Assembly: GCA_945862435.1 (NCBI GenBank) | Contig: CAMAXX010000004.1 | Coordinates: forward strand, 1 to 64,000 | DNA length: 64,000 bases | Direction of reading: 5' to 3' | Origin: Pseudorhodobacter antarcticus | Lineage (GTDB): Bacteria > Pseudomonadota > Alphaproteobacteria > Rhodobacterales > Rhodobacteraceae | In this document: one piece after another, positions 27,009-35,622 of the stretch | Position numbering within the stretch: the first letter of the stretch is position 1 | Layout of the letters: every line of letters starts with the position of its first letter | Notes under the pieces: generated by a model | What the model was told of the DNA's origin: nothing | The model's database searches: none | Seen by the model: only the letters and a program-made list of their open reading frames with translations | Made by a program: the position numbers and the translations under genes

Positions 27009-27818
27009 GTGGCCAATTCCAAAATTAAACTCGCCAGCATTGACCCTGTTTGGGATCGTGTCCGCTTGGAAGCGGCTGATATGGTGCTATCAGAGCCTTT
27101 GCTGGGCGGGCTGGTGCATTCTAGCTTGCTGCACCACGCGACAATGGAGCGTGCGCTGGCCTATCGTTTTTCGCTAAAACTCGCCAGCGGTGAGATGAGC
27201 GAGCAGATCCTGCGCGAAATCGCCGATGAAGCCTACGATGCTGATACAGATCTGGGCGCGGCCGCCCGCGCCGACCTGACTGCGGTCTTTGACCGCGACC
27301 CTGCCTGCCTGCGATTCATTCAGCCGATGCTGTTTTTCAAGGGATATCAGGCAGTACAAGCCTACCGTGTGGGCCATTGGCTATGGCAGCAAGGGCGGCG
27401 CGATATGGCCTATTTTGTGCAAATGCGCGTGTCCGAAGTGTTCGGGGTAGATATCCACCCCGCCGCCCGTATTGGCCGTGGCATCATGATAGACCATGCC
27501 CATTCCATCGTTGTGGGGGAAACAGCTTTGGTTGGGGATAACGTATCGATGCTGCATTCCGTTACCCTTGGCGGTACGGGCAAAGAAGATGGCGACCGCC
27601 ATCCCAAAATTGGAAATGGAGTGCTGATTGGGGCAGGGGCGGCGATACTGGGCAATATCACCATTGGCCACTGCTCGCGCATCGCCGCAGGCTCGGTCGT
27701 GCTGGCAGATGTGCCGCCATGCAAAACTGTCGCTGGCGTGCCTGCGCGCATTGTCGGCGAGGCCGGATGTGAACAGCCATCGGTAACGATGGATCAACTG
27801 GTCAAGGGCGAGATTTAG
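27009..27818 (+). CDS. cysE: Serine O-acetyltransferase
   Basis: Acetylates L-serine with acetyl-CoA, the first committed step of cysteine synthesis. The 269-residue protein has an all-helical N-terminal trimerisation domain (residues 1-140) and a left-handed beta-helix of hexapeptide repeats, with the active-site segment DIHPAARIGRGIMIDHAHSI and GKEDGDRHPKIGNGVLIGAGA. It starts with GTG at 27009 behind AGGGGA. It flanks the GTA cluster as in R. capsulatus. Its stop codon lies within a 12-bp tandem duplication. Confidence 0.95.
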   Translation: MANSKIKLASIDPVWDRVRLEAADMVLSEPLLGGLVHSSLLHHATMERALAYRFSLKLASGEMSEQILREIADEAYDADTDLGAAARADLTAVFDRDPACLRFIQPMLFFKGYQAVQAYRVGHWLWQQGRRDMAYFVQMRVSEVFGVDIHPAARIGRGIMIDHAHSIVVGETALVGDNVSMLHSVTLGGTGKEDGDRHPKIGNGVLIGAGAAILGNITIGHCSRIAAGSVVLADVPPCKTVAGVPARIVGEAGCEQPSVTMDQLVKGEI

Positions 27819-27863
27819 GGCGAGATTTAGGGCGCGCCGAGTGGGGGGGCGCCGAGTGGGGGG
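27806..27863. repeat. Two short tandem duplications at the cysE end
   Basis: GGGCGAGATTTA occurs twice in tandem (27806-27829), the first copy holding the cysE stop. CGCCGAGTGGGGGG then occurs twice (27835-27848 and 27850-27863). They look like recent slippage events. Confidence 0.75.
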
Positions 27864-27869
27864 CGTTTG

Positions 27870-27996
27870 CCGCCCCCTCGTCGCTTACGCTCCTCACCCC
27901 CTGCAGGATATTTTTCGAGTTAGGAAGCGGGCCGCTGAAATTGACGTCCTAACTCTGCAAATATCCTGCGGGGGGTGAGCGCAGCGAGGGGGCCGC
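27870..27996. repeat. Large imperfect inverted repeat between cysE and aceF
   Basis: The left arm, containing CACCCCCTGCAGGATATTTT (about 27870-27924), is mirrored by the right arm, containing TATCCTGCGGGGGGTGAGCG (about 27947-27996). Both end in a GAGTTAGG/CCTAACTC pair. The arms are about 50 bases with several mismatches and a 22-base centre. The GC-rich block next to GGATATTT resembles an intergenic element I have seen repeatedly in Rhodobacterales. Confidence 0.65.
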
Positions 27997-28009
27997 AAAG
28001 GCCCCTTTT
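27989..28009 (+). terminator. Terminator for cysE
   Basis: GGGGCC, loop GCAAA, GGCCCC, TTTT. It is oriented for plus-strand transcripts and lies at the outer edge of the inverted repeat. Confidence 0.7.
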
Positions 28010-28010
28010 G

Positions 28011-29282
28011 TTACGCAAGCATTGCCAACGGATTTTCCAAATTGGCGCAGATCGCGGCAAGCAGAGTTGCGCCCAAAGCGCCATCTATGACGCGGTGATC
28101 GACCGATAGGGTCATTGACATGACTGTTGCCACGCCAAGGCTGCCATCCGCCTGAACCACAGGCTGTTTAGTCCCCGCGCCCACGGCCAAAATCGCAGCC
28201 TGCGGTGGGTTAATCACAGCATCAAAATTCTCGATCCCCATCATGCCAAGGTTGGAAATGGCAAAACTACCACCTTGGTATTCATGAGGGGCGAGTTTGC
28301 GGGTTTTGGCACGGGCGGCGAGGTCTTTCATTTCCACCGATAGGGCAGACAGCGATTTCTGATCGGCGTCTTTCAGAACGGGTGTAAACAAACCGCCCTC
28401 AATTGCCACAGCGACGGCAACGTCAGATGGTTTCAGGCGCAAAACACGGTCGCCGGCCCAAACAGCATTGGCATCTGGCACGCTTTGCAGCGCCATTGCG
28501 CAAGCTTTGATGATGAAATCATTGACAGAAAGCTTGACGCCGCGCGATTCTAAACCTTTGTTCAGTTGTTCCCGAAAGGCCATCAAACCATCAAGCCGAA
28601 CCGAACGGCGCAGATAGAAATGCGGGATGGTTTGTTTAGCTTCGGTCAGGCGCGCGGCGATGGTGCGGCGCATGCCGTCAAGTGGTACTTCGGTAAACGC
28701 GCGACCTTGATACATTTTCAGGACCGTGTCGGTTGACATACCTTGCGCTGGCGCTGCGGCCACAGGCGCAGATACGGCAGGCGCGGCTTTTGGCGCGGCA
28801 ATGGGCGATTGCCCTTCAACATCGGCGCGGATGATGCGGCCATGTGGGCCAGTACCGGAGACTTTGGTCAGATCCAGACCCTTTTCAGCGGCAATGCGGC
28901 GGGCAAGGGGGGATGCGAATATCCTTGCACCCGCAACTTTTGGTGCGGCGGGGGCAGGTGCGGAAATTGCGGCTTTAGCCGCCACGGCAACGGAGGCAGC
29001 CGTAGGTTTGGTGGCGGCAGGGCTTGCGCCCAAATCTTCGCCATCTTCGACCAGAACCGCAATGGCTACATTCACCTTGACCCCTGCCGTGCCAGCAGGG
29101 ATCAAGATTTTGCCAATGCGGCCTTCGTCCACCGCCTCAAACTCCATCGTGGCCTTATCGGTTTCAATCTCGGCGATGACTTGACCAGATTTAACTGTAT
29201 CGCCTTCTTTGACCAGCCATTTGGCCAGCGTGCCTTCCTCCATCGTGGGGGAAAGGGCGGGCATTAAGATATTGATTGCCAT
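28011..29282 (-). CDS. aceF: Pyruvate dehydrogenase E2, dihydrolipoamide acetyltransferase
   Basis: The core of the pyruvate dehydrogenase complex, transferring acetyl from lipoamide to CoA. The 423 residues comprise one lipoyl domain with Lys43 in [12 protein letters not shown], an Ala/Pro linker, an E3-binding domain ([20 protein letters not shown]) and the catalytic domain ending in [13 protein letters not shown] with the active His and Asp. It starts 10 bases after pdhB and is last in the minus-strand pdhA-pdhB-aceF operon. No E3 gene lies in the window. Confidence 0.95.
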   Translation of the reverse strand: MAINILMPALSPTMEEGTLAKWLVKEGDTVKSGQVIAEIETDKATMEFEAVDEGRIGKILIPAGTAGVKVNVAIAVLVEDGEDLGASPAATKPTAASVAVAAKAAISAPAPAAPKVAGARIFASPLARRIAAEKGLDLTKVSGTGPHGRIIRADVEGQSPIAAPKAAPAVSAPVAAAPAQGMSTDTVLKMYQGRAFTEVPLDGMRRTIAARLTEAKQTIPHFYLRRSVRLDGLMAFREQLNKGLESRGVKLSVNDFIIKACAMALQSVPDANAVWAGDRVLRLKPSDVAVAVAIEGGLFTPVLKDADQKSLSALSVEMKDLAARAKTRKLAPHEYQGGSFAISNLGMMGIENFDAVINPPQAAILAVGAGTKQPVVQADGSLGVATVMSMTLSVDHRVIDGALGATLLAAICANLENPLAMLA

Positions 29283-29292
29283 GTCTTTTCCT

Positions 29293-30654
29293 TTATCGAT
29301 AGCAGACAGATTTAACGGCAGCGACCACTTCCGCCGTGGTCACCAACGCCAGTTTTTCAAGGTTCGCGGCATACGGCATTGGCACATCTTTGCCCGTGCA
29401 AGTAATCACGGGCGCGTCCAGATAATCAAAGGCGCGCTGCATGATGGTGCTGGCCAGATGGTCCGACATTGAGGCCACGGGGAAGCCTTCTTCGACACAG
29501 ACGCAGCGGTTGGTTTTCTGGATCGATGCCAGCACCGTGTCATAGTCCAGCGGGCGCAACGTGCGCAGATCGATCACTTCGACGCTGATCCCGTCTTTGG
29601 CCAAAAGATCAGCCGCCTCTAAAGCATAACGCATACCAATCCCGAAGGAAACGATAGTGGCGTCCGTGCCTTCGCGCCAAATGCGGGCCTTACCGAAGGG
29701 AATGGTGAAATCGTGCAGGTCGGGCACCTCGAACGTCTGCCCATACATAATTTCGTTTTCCAAAAAGACCACGGGGTTCGGATCTCGGATCGCCGATTTC
29801 AATAGCCCCTTGGCGTCCGACGCCGAATACGGTGTGACCACCTTAAGACCAGGAATGGCCGCATACCATGCCGAAAAATCCTGAGAATGCTGTGCGCCCA
29901 CCCGTGCTGCCGCGCCATTCGGGCCACGGAAGACGATGGGACAACCCAATTGACCGCCCGACATATAATTGGTTTTGGCGGCGGAATTGAGAATATGATC
30001 GATAGCTTGCAAGGAAAAGTTAAAAGTCATGAACTCAAGGATCGGGCGCAGACCACCCCAAGCGGCCCCGACGGCAATCCCTGTGAAACCCATCTCGGTG
30101 ATCGGCGTATCAACGACACGTTTCGGGCCAAACTCATCTAAAAGGCCCTGAGAAATCTTATAGGCCCCTTGGTATTCGCCCACCTCTTCGCCCATCAGCA
30201 TAACATTGGGGTCGGCGCGCATTTCTTCGGCGATCGCCTCACGCAGGGCCTCGCGCACGGTCATGGTTTTCATCGGCGTGCCTGCGGGCCAATCTGGGCT
30301 GGCTTTGGCGACAACTGCAACTGCGGCGGCAGTTGGTGCGGCGGCGGCGGAAACAGGCGCGGCAACAGGCCTTGCCGCCATGATGAGGGCAGGGGCCGCG
30401 TTTGCATCTTCGCCTGCCTCAATTAGGCGCATAATGGGATCGTTCACTTTGACCCCCGAAGTGCCCGCAGCCACAAGGATTTTGCCAACAATGCCCTCAT
30501 CAACGGCTTCAAATTCCATCGTGGCCTTGTCAGTTTCAATCTCGGCGATGATTTGGCCAGATTTCACGCTGTCGCCTTCGGCGACCAACCATTTGGCCAG
30601 CGTGCCTTCCTCCATCGTGGGGGAAAGGGCGGGCATAAGAACATCAATTGCCAT
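29293..30654 (-). CDS. pdhB: Pyruvate dehydrogenase E1 beta with N-terminal lipoyl domain
   Basis: The start is at 30654 ([13 protein letters not shown], with AAGGGG upstream) rather than the track's 30723, giving 453 residues. A lipoyl domain (Lys43 in [10 protein letters not shown]) and an Ala-rich linker precede the E1-beta transketolase-like domain, with [18 protein letters not shown]-type blocks (here [11 protein letters not shown]) and [15 protein letters not shown] lipoyl domain on E1 beta is a known alphaproteobacterial trait. It pairs with PdhA to decarboxylate pyruvate using thiamine diphosphate. Confidence 0.95.
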   Translation of the reverse strand: MAIDVLMPALSPTMEEGTLAKWLVAEGDSVKSGQIIAEIETDKATMEFEAVDEGIVGKILVAAGTSGVKVNDPIMRLIEAGEDANAAPALIMAARPVAAPVSAAAAPTAAAVAVVAKASPDWPAGTPMKTMTVREALREAIAEEMRADPNVMLMGEEVGEYQGAYKISQGLLDEFGPKRVVDTPITEMGFTGIAVGAAWGGLRPILEFMTFNFSLQAIDHILNSAAKTNYMSGGQLGCPIVFRGPNGAAARVGAQHSQDFSAWYAAIPGLKVVTPYSASDAKGLLKSAIRDPNPVVFLENEIMYGQTFEVPDLHDFTIPFGKARIWREGTDATIVSFGIGMRYALEAADLLAKDGISVEVIDLRTLRPLDYDTVLASIQKTNRCVCVEEGFPVASMSDHLASTIMQRAFDYLDAPVITCTGKDVPMPYAANLEKLALVTTAEVVAAVKSVCYR

Positions 30655-30664
30655 AGTTTTCCCC

Positions 30665-31666
30665 TTATGCGTAAATATCGGTGTAAAGTTCAGAAACAGA
30701 CGGCTCGGGGCTTTCTTTGGCAAATTCAGCCGATGCGTTCACCACATCTTTGATTTGCTTATCAATTGCCTTCAACTCGTCTTCATTGGCAAGGCCCGCG
30801 CCCAAGAGCAGATCGCGCACATGTTCGATCGCGTCTTTTTCGGCCTTCATCTTTTCCACCTCTTCGCGGGTGCGGTATTTCGCGGGGTCAGACATGGAAT
30901 GGCCGCGATAACGATAGGTCATCATTTCCAAAATATAGGGGCCTTTGCCCGCGCGGCAGTGGGCCACGGCTTTTTCGCCGGCCGCTTTGACCGCCAGAAC
31001 ATCCATGCCGTCCACCTGTTCGCCCGGAATGCCATATGCCAGCCCGCGCCCATACAGCGATGTTGACTTAGTGGAACGCTTGACCGAAGTGCCCATCGCA
31101 TAGCCGTTGTTTTCAATCACGAAAATCACGGGCAAGTCCCAAAGTTCTGCCATGTTATAAGTCTCATACACTTGGCCTTGGTTCGCAGCGCCATCGCCGA
31201 AATAAGTGAAGGTGACGTTGTCATTGCCCTTATACTTATCGGCAAACGCCAGACCTGCGCCGATGGGCACCTGCGCACCCACAATGCCGTGGCCGCCATA
31301 GAAATGCTTTTCACGGCTGAACATATGCATCGAGCCGCCTTTGCCGCGCGAATAGCCCCCCTCACGGCCCGTAAGTTCGGCCATCACGCCGTTGGCTTCC
31401 ATGCCGCAGGCCAGCATGTGGCCGTGGTCGCGGTAGGAGGTCACGCGCTTGTCGCCTTCTTTTGTGCAAGCCTCTAGCCCGACAACAACGGCCTCTTGTC
31501 CGATATACAAATGGCAAAAGCCGCCAATCAGGCCCATGCCATACAGTTGGCCCGCCTTTTCTTCGAAACGGCGGATCAGCAGCATCTCGCGGTAGTATTT
31601 CAGCAGTTCATCCTTAGACACATTGGATTTCTTGCCCGTTTCGGGTGTGGTGGATTTGGCAGCCAA
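30665..31666 (-). CDS. pdhA: Pyruvate dehydrogenase E1 alpha
   Basis: A 333-residue thiamine-diphosphate-binding subunit. The cofactor motif [20 protein letters not shown] ends in VIENN, and the phosphorylation-loop-like [19 protein letters not shown] is present. The start codon is TTG (codons TTG GCT GCC AAA) behind a strong GGGAGGAA site; no ATG fits. It is first in the operon and has a well-formed promoter and operator upstream, so it is the probable control point of the whole complex. Confidence 0.95.
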   Translation of the reverse strand: MAAKSTTPETGKKSNVSKDELLKYYREMLLIRRFEEKAGQLYGMGLIGGFCHLYIGQEAVVVGLEACTKEGDKRVTSYRDHGHMLACGMEANGVMAELTGREGGYSRGKGGSMHMFSREKHFYGGHGIVGAQVPIGAGLAFADKYKGNDNVTFTYFGDGAANQGQVYETYNMAELWDLPVIFVIENNGYAMGTSVKRSTKSTSLYGRGLAYGIPGEQVDGMDVLAVKAAGEKAVAHCRAGKGPYILEMMTYRYRGHSMSDPAKYRTREEVEKMKAEKDAIEHVRDLLLGAGLANEDELKAIDKQIKDVVNASAEFAKESPEPSVSELYTDIYA

Positions 31667-31695
31667 AGGGGTTCCTCCCAGATGTGACCGTAAAG

Positions 31696-31713
31696 TAGTT
31701 TACCGTTAAACTA
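31696..31713. promoter_or_regulatory. LacI-like operator palindrome at pdhA
   Basis: TAGTTTA-CCGT-TAAACTA has perfect 7-bp arms, with the central TTACCGTTAA fitting TTANCGNTAA, a LacI-family pattern. It starts directly after the -10, covering the likely transcription start, so a bound repressor would block pdhA. Confidence 0.6.
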
Positions 31714-31742
31714 TTTATATCATAACGGAAAAAATAGGGCAA
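31714..31742 (-). promoter_or_regulatory. Putative pdhA promoter
   Basis: On the minus strand TTGCCC (31737-31742), 17 bases, then TATAAA (31714-31719). This is a near-consensus sigma-70 promoter about 50 bases before the TTG start. Confidence 0.65.
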
Positions 31743-31796
31743 ATAGCATTTTTCATTGCCGCAACGCGGCAATCTTTCGAAAAACGCATATCTGGA

Positions 31797-32114
31797 TTAG
31801 CGGATGACCACTTCGTCAGCACGCAAATAGCCCAACACAATGCGGGCGCGTTCATCCAAAAGGTCGATGTCCAAATACGTGTCAGACAGCCGCAAGTTTA
31901 GGTTTTCTATACGCTTTAGGTCCGCTTGCAGGACATCGCGTTCGATACGCAAGGCGGCGGCTTCAGCGTTTAACTCGACACGGCGCATGACGCCAAATTC
32001 ACCTTGAACTGCGGCAACAACAAAACTGCCACCCATGACCATCATGGTGACCAAAAGCAGGCTGCCCATAACAGCCGAGCGTATAGATAAACCGATCATC
32101 CCGCGCCTCATCAC
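31797..32114 (-). CDS. FtsB/DivIC-type septum formation protein
   Basis: A 105-residue protein with one N-terminal membrane helix (AVMGSLLLVTMMVMGGSFVVA) followed by a periplasmic coiled coil (ELNAEAAALRIERDVLQADL) and the conserved end LLDERARIVLGYLRADEVV. This is the FtsB/DivIC plan; FtsB joins FtsL and FtsQ at the division site. It precedes pdhA by 130 bases, a neighbourhood common in alphaproteobacteria. An ATTGCCGC/GCGGCAAT hairpin (31755-31773) lies between them. Confidence 0.82.
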   Translation of the reverse strand: MMRRGMIGLSIRSAVMGSLLLVTMMVMGGSFVVAAVQGEFGVMRRVELNAEAAALRIERDVLQADLKRIENLNLRLSDTYLDIDLLDERARIVLGYLRADEVVIR

Positions 32115-32190
32115 CCCTCTGACGGGGGCCTAAAAGCAATTTGCCACAAAATCGCGGTCAGGCAAACGAAAAGTTACGCGCGAGCGAAGT

Positions 32191-33120
32191 TTAAGCGCGG
32201 CCGCGATAAATTTCCACCAATTTACCCAGCATGGTCAGCGCATCGGCGCGCGGGCGCTGAAATGAATTGCGCCCAATGATGCTGCCGTGGCCGCCGCCAT
32301 CGCGAATGGCGCGGGCATCGTCATAAACAGCATCCGCACCTTTGGCCGCACCGCCCGAAAAAATCACTATGCGCCGCCCGCCAAAGGCCGCGTCCATACA
32401 ATGCCGCACGCGGGCGGTCTGAGTGGCGATATCGATCTTTTCGCTCTCATATACCTTCTTCGCCTCTGCCAACATCAGATGATCGGTCGAAAGTTTTATC
32501 TTGATAATATGCGCGCCCAAAAGAGCGGCAATTTGTGCAGCATATGCGGCAACATCTATAGCCGTCTCGCCGTCTTTTGTTATTGCTGGCCCGCGCGGGT
32601 ATGACCAGATGACCGATGCCACGCCCTTGGCCGCTGCCTCGCGCCGCATGTCTTTGATTTCTTCGTACATTTCCAGTTGCTGATCCGATCCTGGATAGAT
32701 CGTAAAGCCTATTGCCGCGCAGCCAAGTCGCAGCGCATCATCGACAGATGCTGTTATCGCTTGGTTTTTGCCCGCGCCTTCGCCCATCAGCGAATTGGCC
32801 GAATTCACCTTTAGAATGGTTGGAATCTGCCCTGCAAAAGTATCGGCGCCTGCCTCTAACATACCCAACGGTGCGGCATAGGCGTTAAGGCCCGCGTCAA
32901 TCGCCAATTGGTAATGGTAATGCGGATCATAGCCAGCGCTGTTCATGGCAAAACTACGCGCGGGGCCGTGTTCAAAGCCTTGATCCACCGGCAGGATAAT
33001 CATCTTTCCCGTGCCGCCCAGTTTACCTTCCATCAGCATCCGCGCCAAATTGCCTTTGACGCCTGCGGTTTCGCCTTCGTAATTTGATAGGATTTTTTGA
33101 ACGATTTTGCTGCTACGCAT
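32191..33120 (-). CDS. fbaB: Class I fructose-bisphosphate aldolase (DhnA/FbaB type)
   Basis: Reversibly splits fructose 1,6-bisphosphate. Start at 33120 (MRSSKIVQKILSNYEG, GGGGGG upstream) rather than 33150, giving 309 residues. The TIM barrel of the DeoC/FbaB group shows IILPVDQGFEHGP, the Schiff-base lysine region HIIKIKLSTDHL and the phosphate-binding end GGGHGSIIGRNSFQRP. It follows pgk on the same strand, after a 108-base gap that holds two operator-like palindromes and a hairpin covering its ribosome site. Confidence 0.92.
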   Translation of the reverse strand: MRSSKIVQKILSNYEGETAGVKGNLARMLMEGKLGGTGKMIILPVDQGFEHGPARSFAMNSAGYDPHYHYQLAIDAGLNAYAAPLGMLEAGADTFAGQIPTILKVNSANSLMGEGAGKNQAITASVDDALRLGCAAIGFTIYPGSDQQLEMYEEIKDMRREAAAKGVASVIWSYPRGPAITKDGETAIDVAAYAAQIAALLGAHIIKIKLSTDHLMLAEAKKVYESEKIDIATQTARVRHCMDAAFGGRRIVIFSGGAAKGADAVYDDARAIRDGGGHGSIIGRNSFQRPRADALTMLGKLVEIYRGRA

Positions 33121-33122
33121 GT

Positions 33123-33160
33123 CAGCCCCCCTGATGCCTGATATTGGCATAGGGGGGCTG
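33123..33160 (-). promoter_or_regulatory. Hairpin sequestering the fbaB ribosome site
   Basis: On the minus strand CAGCCCCCCTATGCC (33146-33160) pairs with GGCATCAGGGGGGCTG (33123-33138) with one bulged base. The second arm contains the Shine-Dalgarno G tract and ends two bases from the fbaB ATG. On the plus strand TTTT follows, but no plus-strand gene enters it. Confidence 0.6.
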
Positions 33161-33177
33161 TTTTAACTGTGCAAGAA

Positions 33178-33212
33178 TGTTTGCGCTAACGCCCTAAATG
33201 TTTGCGCAAACA
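33178..33212. promoter_or_regulatory. Tandem LacI-like operators between pgk and fbaB
   Basis: TGTTTGCGCAAACA (33199-33212) is a perfect 14-bp palindrome; TGTTTGCGCTAACG (33178-33191) is a near copy. Their centres are 21 bases apart, two helical turns. A central CG with A/T-rich flanks is typical of LacI-family sites. Confidence 0.6.
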
Positions 33213-33228
33213 ATGGCTTAAAGATGGA

Positions 33229-34410
33229 TTATGGGTGCAGCAAAGCCGCCACGCCGGGCAATTCTTTGCCTTCCATCCATTCCAAAAACGCGCCGCCTGC
33301 GGTCGAGATAAAGGTAAAATCATCCGCGGCGCCCGCCATATTCAGCGCCGCAACTGTATCGCCGCCGCCTGCAACGGACACCAATTTGCCTGTGCGGGTC
33401 AACTCTGCCGCCGCCTTGGCCGCTGCATTTGTGGCCATGTTAAAGGGCTCGAGTTCGAACGCGCCAAGCGGGCCGTTCCAGATCAGTGTTTTGCAAGCGC
33501 CAAACAAGGCCGTCAGCGCCGCCACAGTTTGGGGGCCAGCATCCAAAATCATCGCGTCGGGCGGGCAGGCTGTTGCCGCAACCGTTTCGCTGGGCGCGTG
33601 GGCGCGAAACTCGCGCGCAACAACAATATCGACGGGCAGGTGAATGATGCAACCTGCCGCTTTGGCCTTTTGCACAATGTCCAATGCCGTGGGGGCCATA
33701 TCCCGCTCGGCCAAGGATTTGCCAACTTCGATGCCGCTGGCCACCAAAAACGTGTTTGCCATGCCGCCACCAATCACCAAGTGGTCAACTTTGGTCACCA
33801 AATTGCCTAGCAAATCCAGCTTGGTTGACACTTTCGCTCCGCCCACAACGGCGACAACGGGGCGGGTCGGCTTGCCCAAAGCAGCCTCTAGGGCTGCAAG
33901 TTCTTCGGCCATCAAACGCCCTGCAAAACTGGGCAATGCATGGGCGATACCTGTGGTAGAGGCGTGGGCGCGGTGCGCGGCAGAAAACGCATCATTGCAG
34001 AAATAATCGCCAAGGCTGGCAAGAAAGGCTACCATTTGAGGCGCGTTTTCTTCCTCCATGGCGGAAAAGCGAGTATTTTCGGCCAAGATCACCGCGCCCG
34101 CAGGCAGCGCATCAATCGCAGCGCGGGATGGTCTTTCCATAAAAGTAACGCCATACCCTAGCGCTGCCTCCAAAGCGGGTTGCACATGGCGCAGCGACAT
34201 TTCTTCCACGGGCTTGCCTTTGGGCCGCCCAAAATGCGCCAGCAGAACAACTTTGGCCCCAAGGCTTTGCAAATCACGCACGGTTGGCACAATTTTCTCG
34301 ATCCGCGTCGCGTCTGTCACGCGCCCGCCTTCCATGGGTACGTTGATGTCCACCCGGGTCAAAACGACTTTGCCCGCTACGTCCATATCGTCAATCGTTT
34401 TCCAAGCCAT
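33229..34410 (-). CDS. pgk: Phosphoglycerate kinase
   Basis: ATP-forming step of glycolysis. The track ORF of 631 residues is a run-on; the true start at 34410 ([14 protein letters not shown], with GGAGG upstream) gives 393 residues, the normal size. Motifs: [27 protein letters not shown], hinge and nucleotide sites [25 protein letters not shown] and [11 protein letters not shown]. The 237 extra residues upstream lie opposite two cyclophilin genes and are not coding. Confidence 0.96.
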   Translation of the reverse strand: MAWKTIDDMDVAGKVVLTRVDINVPMEGGRVTDATRIEKIVPTVRDLQSLGAKVVLLAHFGRPKGKPVEEMSLRHVQPALEAALGYGVTFMERPSRAAIDALPAGAVILAENTRFSAMEEENAPQMVAFLASLGDYFCNDAFSAAHRAHASTTGIAHALPSFAGRLMAEELAALEAALGKPTRPVVAVVGGAKVSTKLDLLGNLVTKVDHLVIGGGMANTFLVASGIEVGKSLAERDMAPTALDIVQKAKAAGCIIHLPVDIVVAREFRAHAPSETVAATACPPDAMILDAGPQTVAALTALFGACKTLIWNGPLGAFELEPFNMATNAAAKAAAELTRTGKLVSVAGGGDTVAALNMAGAADDFTFISTAGGAFLEWMEGKELPGVAALLHP

Positions 34411-34524
34411 GCAAGCCTCCAAAATTGCGCCCTGTTTCCGCTGAAACGCGGGCTTCGTCAACCTGCCCCTTTTCCTTTGCCGCGCTGCGCGATAAAACCA
34501 CCCCATAAATGAAAAGGAGCCACC

Positions 34525-35034
34525 ATGGCCGAGATCAAAGATCCCGAGAATACCGTCATCATCACGCTGAAAGGCGGCGACGTGGTAATTGAACTGCTTG
34601 CCGATATCGCCCCAAAACATGCCGAGCGAATAAAGACCTTGGCCCGCGCCAAATCCTATGACAATGTTGCCTTTCACCGCGTCATCGACGGTTTCATGGC
34701 CCAAACTGGGGACGTGGAAAACGGCAATATGGAAAAAGATTTCAACCTGCGCCGCGCTGGCACGGGTGGCTCGCAGCACCCTGATCTGCCTGCCGAATTT
34801 TCGGGTATTCCGCATGATCGCGGCACCATTGGGGCGGCGCGCTCGTCTAGCCCAAACTCGGCCAACAGCCAGTTTTTCATCAACCTGTCTGACAACCATT
34901 TTTTGAACCGCCAATATACAGTGTATGGGCGGGTGATTTCTGGGATGGAACATGTGGACGCGATCACGCGCGGCGAGCCGCCAGCATCGCCTGACCGAAT
35001 GATCACTGTAAGGGTAGCTGCCGATGCTTCGTAA
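34525..35034 (+). CDS. Cyclophilin-type peptidyl-prolyl isomerase, cytoplasmic
   Basis: A 169-residue prolyl isomerase without signal peptide. Catalytic blocks [17 protein letters not shown] (Arg), [13 protein letters not shown] and the bacterial cyclophilin end [14 protein letters not shown] are present. AAAAGGAGCC precedes the ATG. It overlaps the start of a second, exported cyclophilin by 11 bases, so the pair is cotranscribed. It is divergent from pgk. Confidence 0.94.
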   Translation: MAEIKDPENTVIITLKGGDVVIELLADIAPKHAERIKTLARAKSYDNVAFHRVIDGFMAQTGDVENGNMEKDFNLRRAGTGGSQHPDLPAEFSGIPHDRGTIGAARSSSPNSANSQFFINLSDNHFLNRQYTVYGRVISGMEHVDAITRGEPPASPDRMITVRVAADAS

Positions 35035-35581
35035 ATATTTGTTTGTATTGGCCCTTTTGGCCAGCCCTGCAGGTGCAGAAGGTTTTGAAGATACCGCTGC
35101 GCCCAATCTGGTGATCGACATCACGGGCGCGGCTGCGGGCCAAGTCGCAATTGATCTGGCCGCTGATACCGCCCCGCAACATGCAACCCAACTGATGGCG
35201 CTTGCAAAAGCAGGGGCTTATGATGGTGTTGTGTTTCACCGTGTGATTGATGGTTTCATGGCCCAAACGGGCGATGTGCAGTTCGGCAAATTGGGCGGCG
35301 ATACCAGCATGGCAGGCATGGGCGGCAGTGATATGCCCAATATTCCAGGCGAATTCACGCAGGAAACCTTTGCGCGCGGTGTGGTTGGCATGGCGCGGGC
35401 GCAAGACCCGAATTCTGCCAACAGCCAGTTCTTCATCATGTTCGCCGATGGGCCGTTCTTGGATGGCCAATATACTATTGTCGGGCGCGTGGTGGCTGGC
35501 ATGGAAGTGGTTGATGCGATCACGCGCGGCGAGCCGCCTGCGACACCCGATGTGATGCGCAAAGTGACTGTTCAGGAATAA
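35024..35581 (+). CDS. Cyclophilin-type peptidyl-prolyl isomerase, exported
   Basis: A 185-residue cyclophilin with a signal peptide ([18 protein letters not shown]), so periplasmic. The core repeats that of its neighbour ([43 protein letters not shown]), which indicates tandem duplication followed by export targeting. It starts inside the last codons of the upstream gene. A strong hairpin terminator follows its stop. Confidence 0.94.
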   Translation: MLRKYLFVLALLASPAGAEGFEDTAAPNLVIDITGAAAGQVAIDLAADTAPQHATQLMALAKAGAYDGVVFHRVIDGFMAQTGDVQFGKLGGDTSMAGMGGSDMPNIPGEFTQETFARGVVGMARAQDPNSANSQFFIMFADGPFLDGQYTIVGRVVAGMEVVDAITRGEPPATPDVMRKVTVQE

Positions 35582-35595
35582 TCTGGTCAAAATAG

Positions 35596-35622
35596 GAAAG
35601 GGGGCAGCAGCCCCCTTTCTTT
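35596..35622. terminator. Bidirectional terminator between cyclophilin and tyrS
   Basis: GAAAGGGGGC (35596-35605), loop AGCA, GCCCCCTTTC (35610-35619), a perfect 10-bp stem whose flank overlaps the tyrS stop codon. It serves the convergent genes. Confidence 0.8.

Noticed and set aside
34411-35124. 237-residue N-terminal extension of Pgk in the track frame
   Set aside because: It lies opposite two cyclophilin genes with clear catalytic motifs, and pgk has a normal start with GGAGG at 34410.
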